Positions 21,501 through 31,500 of a stretch of DNA of 64,000 bases are shown piece by piece. The stretch spans positions 15,938,501 to 16,002,500 of the forward strand of contig NC_071335.1 in NCBI RefSeq assembly GCF_027744825.2. Reading direction: 5' to 3'. This DNA is from Synchiropus splendidus. Taxonomy: Eukaryota > Chordata > Actinopteri > Syngnathiformes > Callionymidae. Under the pieces are notes generated by a model. It ran no database searches. It worked only from the letters and a program-made list of their open reading frames with translations, and was not told where the DNA came from. Both the position numbers and the translations under genes were made by a program. Positions within the stretch are counted from its first letter, which is position 1; every line of letters starts with the position of its first letter.

Positions 21501-23946
21501 TTGGAGTTCTCTCCGGTGGACCAGAAGGTCTCCTTTCTGTGGCCTATGCAAAACTCTAACTGTGCTAAACAGTAGTTTGTAGGTGTAGGTGTTCCGTAGA
21601 GGGAACTGCTGAGCAGGTCTTACCTTTGGTGTTGGGTGTGTAGAGGGTCTTGTCAGTCTGTATAAACAAATAGCCTGCCTGGAAAGTGACCATGACCACT
21701 CTCTGCAATAGTCGGTCAGGAAACTGGGCCTGAAGGTACACGAACTGAGTTGCATTGGGATTCTTGCTGAAGCCCTTGGCAGGGATCTGCAACCACCAGA
21801 AAGTCTTAAAAGAGATGTGGACTGTAAAAGAAAGCCAAGACAGAGACTGTTCCTGAGAAAGCACTATGATGTCAGGAACAGTAGAATCAGCAGTTTACAG
21901 GATGATCATTTGCGGGAAAGTTGTGTTTTTTTTGCTGCTGAGGTCGGTAGGACGGGTGAAAACCTCCTTCTCCTCTGCATCCAGAGAAACCAGATGGGGA
22001 GGCAACATGTCAGGATGCCTCCTGCATGCATCCCAGCTGGTACTGGCTTGTCGCTCTCCCCTTGACTTCGAACTAGAGCTGCCATGGCTCTTTGGATCGG
22101 CCCCTGACCTGGTGGTCGGTTTATTCATTTTAATTTGAAATACTGAGGTTGCCAGAGATTCTCCAGAACACCGAGCCTCCTGATCATCAATATGGGATCT
22201 TGACTCGATGATCAATTCCCCATCTCAACGGGCCTATTTTCAATTAGAAAAACAGAGGCCTTATGGAGGACCTCACTTTCCTCAAACAATAATCATCAGC
22301 TCTACCTTCTGACACACACATCAAAACATGTCTCAGTAAAAGAACATGTTGCCAATATTAAGATTGGCAGATCATTACCGTGACTTGTGCGAATCCTTGA
22401 AAATGGTTTGCTGCATTCAGGTTCACCGTCAACTCAGCGTGAGTGGAGGCCTTTGTTGGATAACTCTTCATGTAGACATTGACCCCGATTTCGCCACCAG
22501 AGCAGTCCTGACACTCCACAAAGATATTTTCAGGCCCGCCCACTCGCAGGATGCTGGGAGCTGACATCAGGAACCTGCAGAGCAAGAAAAGACCCACAAA
22601 ATGTCTCAAGATACATTTCCACAATTACATTGTGAACTGCCCTCTATGAGGCCGGCCAGATATCTGTTTACAAAAAAAGAAAAAAAGAACTAGGACAGTA
22701 CTGCAGTTGGTATGCGAGTTATGTAGATGTGTCACGCAAAAACAAAGTATTTTTCTGTTAGTCGGACAAATACCACTGACCACATAACCGCCTTGTTGGG
22801 AGCGTTCTGACTGCTTTGTATAGGTGCAAGCTTTACACGTGTGATCACAGTGTCACCAGAGCACATCACATTTATTTATACTTTTGCCATCAATACTCCA
22901 CAGGCTTATGAACAATGTTCCCTCTCATTTTTTAAGTGTTTGAACAAACACAGAAACACCCTGAGTCGTCCCTTGGACCAGTGTGATGGTCAACACTGGC
23001 TGTTCTGAATGCTGTAATAGCTCATAAATATTTACAACGGTGACAGGAAATTACATATTACAAGTCGCTTAGTCCTGTTCAGGGAGTGCATGCAGCCTTT
23101 CCCAGCAGACAGGAATACACCCTGGACAGGTCGTCACTCTGTCGGGGGGTATGCACACCAAGGCAATTTTAGGGTGTCCAATTCACTTAGTGAGCATGTC
23201 TTTGGGCTGTGGATTCCATCAGATTCCATGACCTCAGACACTATTGGTTGGATTCTATAGAGGCTGCGCCCCCCTGTATAAATACAATACGGAAACAAAT
23301 ATGAATGCACAATCACGCCACAGGTTCTTTATCAAACTTGTGTTTTAAATATTTAAGCCCAGAAAGCTCTAAATAGCAAATCACGTATCCAGAGGCGATC
23401 CAGGCTAAATTTGCGCACTTGCCGAGTCCCTTGTGTACATGACCCCACAATGTCGGCCCAACTGGCCAATCAAATGAATGCAGGCTGCTCCAGGGGAAAG
23501 TTGAAGGGACGAGTTTTATCCAGGTTTACCTCGGTTCTCTTCCACCTATTTATATGTCCTCATCTGGACTTTCTATTGTCTGGGTAAGAGCATCAAGTAA
23601 ACAGAGAGTTTCACCAACTTTGCTGCAGTGCTGACTGGCCAAACAATGTGTAATCCATTTGTTAGCCGGATAAATATCCTCTTCCAAAGTAGAGACAGAT
23701 TTTCACCCTGCGCTGCTCTGTCTTTTACTCCTGAGTCAGCGGTTTTTTTTTTTTGTTTTTTTTTAACGAATTGCACATTTGATTTGGGACAAATAATTTG
23801 ACATCTCCATTGAAATTGCTTTTTTATATATTCATTTATCCGACTAGAGAGTATTAATTCAACACTCACAAAGGAGCTGCCTCTGCCAGAGAAGAGAAGC
23901 AGGCGAAGGCCACAGGCACCAGCAGCCACAGTCCACTTCCACCCAT
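3539..23946 (-). CDS. c3: C3 gene 2: C3 paralogue without C3a and with a His-to-Arg catalytic site
   Basis: This is a complete gene with 42 coding exons. The joined frame is 4731 nt (1576 residues, about 70 shorter than gene 3) and has no internal stop. It starts at the ATG at 23944-23946 (MGGSGLWLL signal) and ends at a TAA (3539-3541) after ..VGCEL. The thioester GCGEQNM is present (Cys near residue 924), and beta/alpha cleavage is predicted at RRKR (653-656). There are three departures from canonical C3. The C3a anaphylatoxin is deleted, with the frame kept through a GTGAGT donor at the deletion joint. The catalytic His of the VIHxEMI motif is Arg (VYRQEMI, residue about 1040). The residue two after GCGEQNM is Arg instead of Gly. 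Two readings remain: a functional divergent C3, or an early pseudogene. Intact splice sites and frames in all other exons favour function. Exon positions are given in the block entries. Confidence 0.93.
3681..4503 (-). other. Gene 2 last intron
   Basis: This 823-bp intron is shorter than its counterparts in gene 3 (about 1.65 kb) and gene 4 (about 1.9 kb). Parts (about 3890-3990) match gene 4 intron sequence near 53140-53220. No gene, RNA or intact element was recognised. Confidence 0.7.
4727..5570. mobile_element. hAT-type non-autonomous element in gene 2
   Basis: This 844-bp element has terminal inverted repeats: it starts CAGGGATGTCAAACTC and its reverse complement from the right end starts CATGGGTGTCAAACTC. 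It is flanked by an imperfect 8-bp target duplication (ATTTAAGC at 4719-4726, ATTTACGC at 5571-5578). The TIR and 8-bp duplication are hallmarks of hAT transposons. No transposase frame is visible. The equivalent introns of genes 3 and 4 lack it and are under 200 bp. Confidence 0.8.
5892..7015 (-). other. Gene 2 intron 39, with a possible tRNA-derived SINE near 6460-6600
   Basis: This 1.1-kb intron is about twice the size of its counterpart in genes 3 and 4. Around 6470-6520 the plus strand shows a box-B-like GGTTTGAATCC about 40 bp after a loosely box-A-like stretch, which suggests the head of a tRNA-derived SINE. The cloverleaf cannot be drawn, so this is not a tRNA gene. The rest is unassigned. 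Confidence 0.4.
8484..8720 (+). mobile_element. LINE (RTE-like) 3'-end fragment, second copy
   Basis: Encodes [27 protein letters not shown] and EEEAEDR on the plus strand, nearly identical to the fragment at 2455-2705. It lies in intron 32 of gene 2 and abuts a different LINE at about 8740. Confidence 0.75.
8740..9690 (+). mobile_element. LINE fragment (endonuclease-RT linker to RT), degraded
   Basis: Frame-broken plus-strand remains of a teleost non-LTR element, in order: [11 protein letters not shown], a FKKGD..SNYRGIT motif typical of the RT start, EPWIEEEQC, a FPVGVGLR-like stretch and a C-terminal RIQAAKMS segment near 9600. Multiple frameshifts and deletions make it inactive. Confidence 0.75.
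11392..13010 (-). other. Gene 2 intron 28, enlarged by mobile-element debris
   Basis: This intron is 1.6 kb, against 161 bp in gene 3. At 11442 it carries CAGGGGTGTCAAACT, the terminal motif of a hAT-type element, without an obvious partner end. At 12060-12630 it holds a Gypsy fragment. The stretches 11500-12050 and 12640-12990 are unassigned. Confidence 0.7.
12060..12630 (+). mobile_element. Ty3/Gypsy integrase C-terminus and chromodomain fragment
   Basis: The plus strand encodes [12 protein letters not shown], then (after a stop) remains of the integrase linker, then [12 protein letters not shown] and [10 protein letters not shown], which match the chromodomain tail of teleost Gypsy polyproteins. 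Stops and missing residues make it non-functional. No LTR pair was located. Confidence 0.7.
14362..15752 (-). other. Gene 2 exons 19-24: alpha-prime N-terminus, MG6/MG7 and start of CUB
   Basis: Exons 15632-15752, 15182-15270, 14968-15107, 14650-14862, 14515-14578 and 14362-14451. The first encodes an acidic [11 protein letters not shown] segment and FPESWLW, which is the N-terminal part of the C3b alpha-prime chain. Then follow [16 protein letters not shown] and the CUB entry segment. Exons 20-24 and their introns are nearly identical to genes 3 and 4. Confidence 0.92.
15330..15600 (+). mobile_element. LINE (RTE-like) internal fragment
   Basis: The plus strand encodes a degraded linker with [19 protein letters not shown] and [11 protein letters not shown], which I recognise from a widespread teleost RTE-type element. 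It lies inside gene 2 intron 19 and has in-frame stops. Confidence 0.65.
15805..15905 (-). pseudogene. Remnant of the C3a (anaphylatoxin) exon in gene 2
   Basis: The minus strand keeps about 100 bp homologous to the second half of the gene 3 C3a exon (40610-40792). A shared EYIT start is followed by a frame-shifted trace of [13 protein letters not shown]. The first half with the CC and C cysteines is deleted. The reading frame meets a stop, and the splice donor is destroyed: gene 3 has CGTGGTAAGA where gene 2 has AGAATGAAAA. The terminal Arg of the LLLAR motif is also gone. This stretch can no longer act as an exon and is predicted to be intronic. Confidence 0.85.
15906..17888 (-). other. Gene 2 exons 14-17: MG5/MG6, linker and processing site, truncated exon 17
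   Basis: Exons 17700-17888, 16851-17006, 16501-16630 and 15906-15944. They encode [41 protein letters not shown] and, in the last, [12 protein letters not shown]. The last exon is 39 nt against 69 nt in gene 3 and ends TGGC|GTGAGT, a consensus donor created at the deletion joint. It leaves one base (phase 1), as the lost C3a exon did, so splicing to 15752 keeps the frame. Exon 15 uses a GC donor (AAAAG|GCAATG). Confidence 0.88.
17035..17660. repeat. Insertion in gene 2 intron 14
   Basis: Intron 14 is 693 bp here and 137 bp in gene 3; the extra sequence sits between conserved intron ends. T-rich stretches near 17100-17500 resemble 27120-27560 (shared phrases such as TATAGCCT..TGAG and TTTTCTGTTGTCCC), so this is an interspersed repeat of unknown class. 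Confidence 0.55.
17961..19970 (-). other. Gene 2 exons 4-13: MG2 to MG5
   Basis: Exons 19894-19970, 19731-19819, 19507-19589, 19344-19431, 19179-19281, 18924-19044, 18738-18853, 18404-18550, 18126-18222 and 17961-18061. They encode [50 protein letters not shown] and the rest of the beta chain. Ten exons here correspond to nine in human C3, because human exon 12 is split in two. Intron sequences are nearly identical to those of gene 3 over much of this block. Confidence 0.92.
18597..18612. repeat. (TCTG)n microsatellite, gene 2 intron 10
   Basis: Four tandem TCTG units; the homologous tract in gene 3 (44586-44611) has more units. Confidence 0.8.
20031..20067. repeat. Short tandem repeat of GACTAGGTT
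   Basis: Four near-exact 9-bp units just before the LINE tail in gene 2 intron 3. Confidence 0.75.
20076..21190 (-). mobile_element. LINE fragment, reverse transcriptase and 3' tail
   Basis: The minus strand encodes RT remains ([33 protein letters not shown]-like region) with frameshifts. They are followed toward lower coordinates by the typical fish LINE tail with CATCCATCC near 20080. It sits in intron 3 of gene 2 and is absent from gene 3. Confidence 0.8.
21255..21550 (+). mobile_element. LINE fragment, endonuclease N-terminus
   Basis: The plus strand encodes GTWNVTS (frame-broken), [24 protein letters not shown] and [11 protein letters not shown], the start of the endonuclease domain of the same LINE family. 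It lies head to head with the RT fragment on the minus strand next to it. Confidence 0.75.
21624..23946 (-). other. Gene 2 exons 1-3: signal peptide and MG1
   Basis: Exons 23870-23946, 22379-22574 and 21624-21786, with the same sizes and phases as in genes 1 and 3. The signal peptide is identical in sequence to gene 1. Intron 1 carries a dispersed teleost repeat near 23085-23230. Confidence 0.93.
23085..23230 (+). repeat. Dispersed teleost repeat in gene 2 intron 1
   Basis: Contains ACACCCTGGACAGGTCG, GGGTGTCCAATTCACTTAG and GCATGTCTTTGGGCTGTGG, phrases I recognise from a very common fish interspersed repeat. The class is not assigned. Confidence 0.6.
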
Positions 23947-24135
23947 CCTGCTGTGATGTCCAGCTGCTGTCATGGAATCTGTCCTCCTCTGGTGCATCTG
24001 GGTTTTTATCTTCCGTGGCGATTCCATCAGTCCTCCTCCCTGTGAACTCACACAAGCGCATTCACATGACTTCCCAGCAGCAGTTGACAAACACCTTTGA
24101 TAAAGGCTCTTGACCGTGGACAGAATAAACAATGT
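23947..24135 (-). promoter_or_regulatory. Core promoter and 5' UTR of C3 gene 2
   Basis: Conserved block as in front of genes 1 and 3, with a TATA-like ATAAAA at 24004-24009 about 60 nt upstream of the ATG. Similarity to the other two breaks off near 24135. Confidence 0.6.
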
Positions 24136-24689
24136 CCCCTCCTAAATAATCAATGAAACTGATGGTTACAGGAACCAAAACTTTGACTTTTTACAGGTTG
24201 TTTTTAAATAACAATTGTGTTTAGCGATGCATACATTTGCATGTCACATCAAGAAAAGTTGGTAATGAAAACTCAAAGTGTGTGAAGGTCTTGACTAGAA
24301 GTCTCGAAACCAAAAAGCCAGCTCCTTGTCTGGCAGTCAGTGCACACACTCAACCGGCTGACAGTGAGGTGGACATGAAGGCGGCCTTCAGCAGTCAGCG
24401 TTAGTGGATATAATAAATATGGACCGTTCAGAGTTCCATTCCAGGTCACAGCCACTTAATCATGCATTATTAATATTTTAGTCAAACATTTTTCAAGTTA
24501 AACAGTACCTTCGGCATCAGCAGCAATGAACCATGAGGCCTACTGTACGTTCTGACTTTGTAGATGAGAAATGTTATTTGAATTTGTCAGAGACAGGAAA
24601 CTCAGAAGCAGTAGATAGTAAACTGACGGTGACAAGGTTTAATACAAACAAAATGGCAGAGCATAAAGAGTCTCGTCTAGAATAAATGA

Positions 24690-25565
24690 TGGTTCAGTGG
24701 TCGCAGGCAACCCGGGTTGGCTTCCCATCTGCCACCTTCTTACGAGGGAGTCATGGACAGCACGTGGTCAACTCTCCCTGTTTTGTTTTGTCGCATACAG
24801 GCCAAGGACACCGCTGTAGCAGCAGGATCCAGTGTCTCATTGTGCCTGCATTTTCAATGGTTCCGTTGCAGGCCCTATCCATACCTGTCAACTTTCCCCG
24901 TATTCTCTGTTTTTTTTTTTACAATTTCAAATCATGCAACACATCCTGAATTGTGTTGCAAGAGGAATCATTCAGAGAAAAATCATAGGAGTAAGCATGG
25001 AAGAATCAGAATTACCACCAAGTAAGAACAGAAGAGTACAAGGAAGAATTATTTATTTTAAAACTTGCTGCACATGGTAAATGCAATGCAAGCGCTTTTA
25101 TATATGTTATCTCTGTTATCATTTTCCAGTACATTGTCTGTCTTGGTGTCGCAACTGTGTTCTTTTTCAGGTTTAGTTAGGAGCCTTATTCTGTGTTCAC
25201 CAAGCATCTTGCTGTACCCCCCATTGCTGTGGTAGATCTAGGTGTCCGGCTTCAGAGCATGTGTTCCGTGATTTAACCCCGGTGTTCGTCCTCACTTAGC
25301 GTGCATAGCCGAAGCCCTGTGGGACCCTCAAAGGGCCCGAAATAAATTCTATGACTTTTGCCATCACAGTCGCTCGGAGCAAGAGCTTGGGACTAAACCT
25401 GTTGTCTCCCACCTTCTCCTATGCCTAGAGTGTTTCTCTGTTAGGAGTTTGTGTGCTGCTGGTTCGGTCCGCAGGGGGCGGTGTCGTCGCTAGGTGCGGA
25501 GGCATGCTTACATGGCCAGTGGCTGCTAGCTGAGGGTACATTTCTCCCCTTGCTTCGCTCTTGGG
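24690..25565 (+). repeat. SINE-like composite repeat, first part
   Basis: The start (TGGTTCAGTGGTCGCAGG.. then CTTCCCAT.TGCCAC) matches 51805-51870, and the part from about 25360 (GCCATCACAGTCGCTCGGAG.., GGAGGCATGCTTAC, CGCTCTTGGG) matches 51886-52068. The middle, about 24830-25350, has no match there. The head has loose box A/box B spacing, suggesting a tRNA-derived SINE. Confidence 0.55.
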
Positions 25566-27915
25566 CAGGGGCTGGCAACCCGCGGATCTTTCATGCTAAT
25601 GTTGTTGCTCTGCGTGGCTAGGGAAAATCAGGGGCTTTTCACACTGCACACTCTGTCTTGTGCGTTGGGCTCTAAAGTCCGACATGTGAACGCAAGCGAG
25701 TCGGGTTTTGACCGCCTACTTGCTTCAGGCCACCAGATGCCAGAAACAAGGTGTACAGCATGACTCCAGATAAACATGATAAATGCCAGGCAGTAAAGGG
25801 TCTGATCGCTGTCTGCAACTTTGCAAACTCCCAGAACACTGAAGTGTGCACCCTCAGCTGCAGGAGGCTGGTGCTGGGGAACAGGAGTGCAGCGCAGTGG
25901 TCCGGGACTCGCTATGTGTGCGGGTGTTTGAAAAGTCACATGATTTCGCCTTTATTAGGCTGATAAACATCTGAGTTAAACGGCAGACAGATTTACTTCA
26001 ATAAATAATGTGGCGATCTAACTGTTGCTGGGCCGCACAGGCAGCAGCTTGCAGACGAAAATGGCTTCCTACAGCCCTGATTTGCAGACGCTGTGCGCAG
26101 TGGTTCAGGAGCAGAGGTCCCATTAACCAGGTGAAATTAATTTTCAGGCAGTTATTTTGCAATGTTTATTTTCATTGTTCAGTGAAATGCTGCTCTTTTT
26201 TTCCATTGTATTTATCACGGTATGTTTTTTTTTTCCACGATGGATAAGTTATGTTCAGCCTTTAAATTCATTTGAAAGACACCTAACTTCCACTCTGTGA
26301 TGTGGAGTTCAAAATGTGTTCATTTAATAAATGAAATTACATTTCATTTATTAAATGAACACATTTTGAACTTTGAAACACGGTTGGACTGTGCCTTTTC
26401 AGAGGCACAATATAGACAAACTTTGCAGAATGCAGCAACTATTATGTCAAAAGGACAACTGAAAAATGTGAATGCTTTGAATTCATTGAATGCATTTATG
26501 AAAGTGTCTACTCCAGATGTTTTCAAAAGTTTCAGACTCAGGTGGCGATGGGAATTGTGCATTTATTATACAATATTAATATTGTTGGAATTGCTTGTGC
26601 TGCAAATGAAGGAAGTGTGTGAATGCTGAATGAGAAGAGGATGGTTGAGTGTGCGTGAGAAAGAGAGAAGCTACAGGTGGAGTACAATGGCGGGAGTGAA
26701 GCAGACACTGGTGGCATGAGCAGACAGGTCCAAGGTCAGACGGTGGAGGCTGGAAAGTACCGTCTTCTCCAGGGCTGGATGGAGCTGGTGCAGATAAGAA
26801 CCACCTGGGTCCAAAGGAGGGGAGCGTGTCTTGTGATCCTTGGCATGGCATCAACAGCGGAGGACCAATCGGATGAGGACGGAGTCCACGTGGAGAACTT
26901 TGGTGTATAAAGGGGTCAAGACCTCAGATAGTTTTTTGTCGCTCTACCGGACGACTGCTAAGGCTAAGTCAGGCGTAGTTGCTGACACAGAATTCTGCTC
27001 ATGTATTAGACTCCTCTGTCAGGGAATACATTTCTTGGATGTCACTTGTTGGTTTCTTGGTAGTCTTTCTCATGAGTGAACGGACGCACAGAGATACACA
27101 GGAGGTGGATTTCCAAACCCGAGCTGTGTTTTCTTTCGTGTCCCGTCCGTGCTTTTAATTTGTTACTCCCAGTGTTCCCGGTTCCGTGCTTCCTGTTTTT
27201 ATCTGTTGTGTTCCATCTTAATGGCAAATGCAGCTGAAAGCTTGTCCCTTGTTTATTCTCCCTGTTTTCGCTCCTTGCTCTATCTCTTGCTCCGTGGTTT
27301 TACTCTCGCTCCTCCCGTCTGCTCTTATCCTCTTGCTCCGTGATAGTGTGTTTGAGTGTTTGTGTGCTCGCTATTTTAGTTCTGCCTGCATGGTATTTAT
27401 TTTCCTCGGTGTGAGTGTGTGTTTTTACTTGTACCGAGCATCCTTAGTTTGATTATAGCCTTGTGAGTTTTAGATCCGAGTGATATTTTCTGTTGTCCCG
27501 GTTTTCTCAGGGTTGTATATTTACAACTGTTGTCTGTTCTCGTTTTTTTTCCCTCTCCCTGCGTGTTTGAAATGAAATGAAACAAAATGAAACAACAACA
27601 AACATGGAGGAATCCCTGAACAAAAGCAAACAAAAGCATCTGTTTGCTTTGGTTCAGGGAGGTTTTTCACTACACAATGGCCAGGGTTTCCACTACTCTG
27701 AATGGACTTGAAATTCTTATAAAACTGAAATTCTTAAACAAATATTTTCAAGACATTAAAATCCCGAGGATTTATTGTGCTGTTGTCAAACTGATGCAAA
27801 ATAAACAATATGTGTATGTGCTAACATATGAGATGTCAAAAGTGTTTGCAGCTCCCAGTGCTGTCTTTCCTGTGGAAACCGGGTCGAAATGGCTCTTTGA
27901 GTTTGCCGAACCCTG
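25566..27915. mobile_element. hAT-type transposon insertion, degenerate (2.35 kb)
   Basis: It begins CAGGGGCTGGCAACCC and ends, in reverse complement, CAGGGTTCGGCAAACTC, an imperfect terminal inverted repeat of hAT type. It is flanked by a perfect 8-bp target duplication CTCTTGGG (25558-25565 and 27916-27923). The uninterrupted site is seen at 52061-52068. Internal open frames (about 26297-26629 and 27644-27937, plus strand) are not recognisable as transposase. The element also contains a perfect palindrome and a T-rich repeat shared with gene 2 intron 14. Confidence 0.82.
26306..26372. repeat. Perfect 32-bp inverted repeat with a 3-base spacer
   Basis: Arms 26306-26337 and 26341-26372 are exact reverse complements, with spacer TAC. 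AT-rich, inside the hAT-type insertion. Confidence 0.95.
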
Positions 27916-27923
27916 CTCTTGGG

Positions 27924-28060
27924 TTATACAGTTGTGAAGCCTCGCTCAAGGGCTGAGCACACTGAAGGTTACGTACTGTAACCATTGTTCTCAGAAGTCT
28001 GTGAATACCGCTAGTCTTGTCGACCAGCAACAGTATTCAGTGTGGACGTCAATGGAGTGG
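27924..28060 (+). repeat. Composite repeat, second part after the hAT insertion
   Basis: GAAGCCTC.CTCAAGGGCTGAG, CACTGAAGGTT and CTAGTCTTGTCGACCAGC match 52080-52180, where they follow directly on the part corresponding to 25565. Confidence 0.8.
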
Positions 28061-28434
28061 CTTATGTTTTTTAATTCGATACCAGAACAGGGTTCTGGGG
28101 AATGTCCAATAACAAAGTCTCACTGGTGGGCAGTTGCTTAGTCAGACTGGTGTGCGTTCGCTAATATTTATCTTTTCACAAATGACAGATAAGGACACAA
28201 CAAATCTAATGTAATGGTAGCACTTGATCTAAATCAATAAAATAAAATAAAAAATCAATGTTATAGTCGTAATTTCTTGTGTTTTATTTTCTGGCCATTT
28301 TAAGATTATCTTAAATTTCCGTGCCAAACAGGTCAGTCAGACTAATATTGACACTTTTTACATAAAATAAGAGTAAAACAGGAATGAATCCAGCGAGGCT
28401 GGATTGAAGTGATCAATCTGCAAAAGCATTGATG

Positions 28435-28440
28435 TTTACT
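28435..28440 (-). promoter_or_regulatory. Variant poly(A) signal AGTAAA of gene 3
   Basis: Lies 70 nt past the stop codon, homologous to the AATAAA of gene 2. A consensus AATAAA is further downstream at 28283-28288, so either may be used. Confidence 0.4.
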
Positions 28441-28509
28441 TTTCACAACACAGTGAGGGAAGCAACATCATTTAAAGATGGTTCTTGTTTGATTTCATGT
28501 CAGGACACA

Positions 28510-31500
28510 TTACTGCTCACATCCCACGAGTTGGTATTTGTTGACCATCTTTCTTATACCCAGACACGCACTCCTGTGCAGATCCTCCTGACACTCGGTG
28601 GGTGAGGGCCAGTATTCGATCCATGTCTTCTCCCCCAGCACATACTGGTACCTGAGACAAAACACAGCTCCATGATGAGGAAGTGAACCACGACTGACAC
28701 TGTGTAACAGGGGAATTTAAGGGTGTCCTAGAACTTTTTCTCCCACTGTACTTGGAGGACAGGTTCAAATTTGAATACATCTATATCTTTACTTGGATGT
28801 AACAGGTATCATTATAATTTTTGATTTTTCCAAATAATTACCAATGTTGTAACAAAACAAGGAACCACAAAATCAAACATAGTAAGATGGTAATGACATG
28901 AAATCTTTATTATTATTGTTATTTTAACGGCCTACCTCCTTGGCCTCTGTGGGCTACCTGGTGGCCCTGGTGTCGAGTGATCGTCTTGACACGCTGGTTT
29001 GTTCAAATGTGATTCAACGTTTGCGTTGCTTCAAAGTGATGGCAGCGCTCTGCTCCTCATTCCCACCCATGAATCAAGTGAAACGATTGGCAATAATGCC
29101 AACATATAAGCCACAGCTGTCTGAATGAAAATCTAAAAAAACAATACGCGCCTGCTTATCTGTTGTGATGCCAAAGTGCTTGACCGTAGTCTTGCAATGC
29201 TCGTGTTTGGGGACATTCAGTCGAACATGAGTCCACTCAACTTGCCATAAGCGTGGACAGAGTTGGTAGCATGGCCTTCCCCGCCATCTTTGTTTTGACA
29301 TTTGCCCTGCATGTCTGTGCCCAGAACGAGCTGTGCGGTGACATCAGGACGTTGCACGTCATGATAAAATAGCCGAGAGTCAGTAGATTTTACCAATTCA
29401 TAAAAATCAATTTTGAGACATTTTGAATCGATTGAATTATTTTCTGTTTGGTGCAGAAAGAAACTGTACTGATTTTTATGAAAGATGATATAAATAAATG
29501 TATACAACCATGTGACTAAATGTATAAATAAATTATTAAATGTGAAACTAAATGTAAAAATGTCGAAATATATAAATAAATATCAGATTTTACTGTTGTT
29601 GAAGAATGGGGCTTTCTGTGGGTATTTGTATTGATTTATTTATACATTTTATTTCAACATTTATACATTAAGTGTTTTATGTATTTTTTTTCCACTATTT
29701 GTCCTTTATTTCTTTCGACATTTCTCGCTGTCAGAATGCAAATTAAGAAACCTCATGTTTGTGCACATTTCTGCAAGTGAGACTTTGTTGTTGCTTTCTA
29801 ATTTATTAAAGGTTCGGGAGAGGACATTTTTTAATATACTTTCTCGCTTTCTTGATTTCTTGCTTCTTGTGTATGATTTTAGGTCCATTGTTTTTATACA
29901 GTGTCTCAAAACAAAATACATTTACACGTTACATTGTGATGAAAAAAAGACCTCAACATGGACAGGTTAATTGTTTTTAAGCTTAGATTTAAATGCTGGG
30001 CCACCAATGGTTCGGGTTCTTCTTAGGTTACCTTTTTTCAAAAACACAACCTCAAATTGGCCATAGAAATTCAGGCAATAAGGGCTGTTGTCAGCTGACA
30101 AATGTAACTTCTAATCTACTTTTGAGGTCAGGTAATCAGTAAAGTAACCACAGTACTTAACTTTAACCGGAGTAAGCAGCAGAAAGTGTTATAACCAGTG
30201 TTGCCACAGTTACTTCTGTAACTATGGCAACACTGGTTATGACCAACCCAACAGAACGTCATTGAGGATCCACATGTAGTGAAACAAATCAGAAACTTAC
30301 GTTCCATCCGTATCATCTTTGTGTGTGTCACTGGATGAACCCATGATGAGGTAGGTTTTATTGGAATGCAAATCGAAACTCCCCCTGCAGTATGGATAAC
30401 CAAGGAACTTGCGTAGTTCTCCTTTAATGTTCAAGTCCAGGCTTCCTGAAATGACACCAAAATATGGAAAACAGGCTTTGTAGTCAAAATGTAACAACGT
30501 GTCTTTGGTCAGGAAGCTGCTTATATTCTTAAATGCACAACATGCATTATTATTGAAGCCCTATTTTACTTTCATAGATACTTACTCGAACAAACCTGTT
30601 AGAGTTTGTTAAAACAGCCGCACTCACCTTCTTTGATGTCTTGCATGATTTTCATTGTGTAAACATCGGTGGACAAAGCATCGGAAAATGACTCCACAGA
30701 CACTTTGTACGCTGTGGGGAACAACATATGTTTATATCTGTGCCATCAGAGTACTCTTTAAGTACAAATCCAAGCCGCTGTTACTCACCATAATCTATGC
30801 TGTTGGTCTCTGTGCTCTCACACAGCTTGGCTAGTCGCTGGTTGTTGTTGATTTCACCTTTCTGCTGCATACTGCAGGTCTCTGGAGGAGAAAACATCAG
30901 AAGACAAACAAAACAAATTAAAACCGCTCAGCGATGGCAGAGAGTGTTCTGTTTAAGGTGATTTTAAGCTTTGTCACTTGAAATGTGGAGGGATTTTGGG
31001 TAGTCTTCGTCGCAACACAACCCTACCCAAATGTACATACACCAAGGTTGTGATACACATTTGGCAATGAAGTTTGTGTATTTTTCAAACACCACTGTTG
31101 TCTCAAGAATGGTTAATGCAGCAATGTTTTTTTAAGAAAACAAAAATGCGATGACAGAAAAACCCTCCCTATGAGAGTAGTTTGTAGTTGGAGAAATACA
31201 CAAGTTTTATTTACAAAAGTGGACAGGAACATGGATGTATAGTTATTTTTAAATAATAGTGCGACTAAAAACTAGTAACTTGTCCATGTGGATCAGGCCG
31301 TGTGGTAATAGAAATTAATAGGGAAATCTTAAGAATGGTTGTAAATCCAAACGAAATGATCCAAGAAAAAGATGACAATGAAGATGCATGAATAGTTTTC
31401 ATATATTTTTCTGACACATGCCTGCCAAAATGCATGCACGATTGAGCCTACCTTCAGCACACTTGCATTCATCTTTGGTACAGAGCCTGAGCAGCTTTCC

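Larger units (their letters stand above)
24136..28434. other. Intergenic gap between gene 2 and gene 3
   Basis: About 4.3 kb without a gene. From left to right: about 550 bp of unassigned sequence, a SINE-like composite repeat (24690-25565) interrupted by a 2.35-kb hAT-type insertion, the rest of the composite repeat (27924-28060), and 3'-flanking sequence shared with gene 4 (about 28080-28434 versus 52200-52670). Confidence 0.75.

Noticed and set aside
26297..26629. Open frame around the palindrome
   Set aside because: Part of it is created by the inverted repeat, and no family was recognised.
27644..27937. Open frame at the right end of the hAT-type insertion as a transposase
   Set aside because: It runs over the element end and shows no transposase motif that I can identify.
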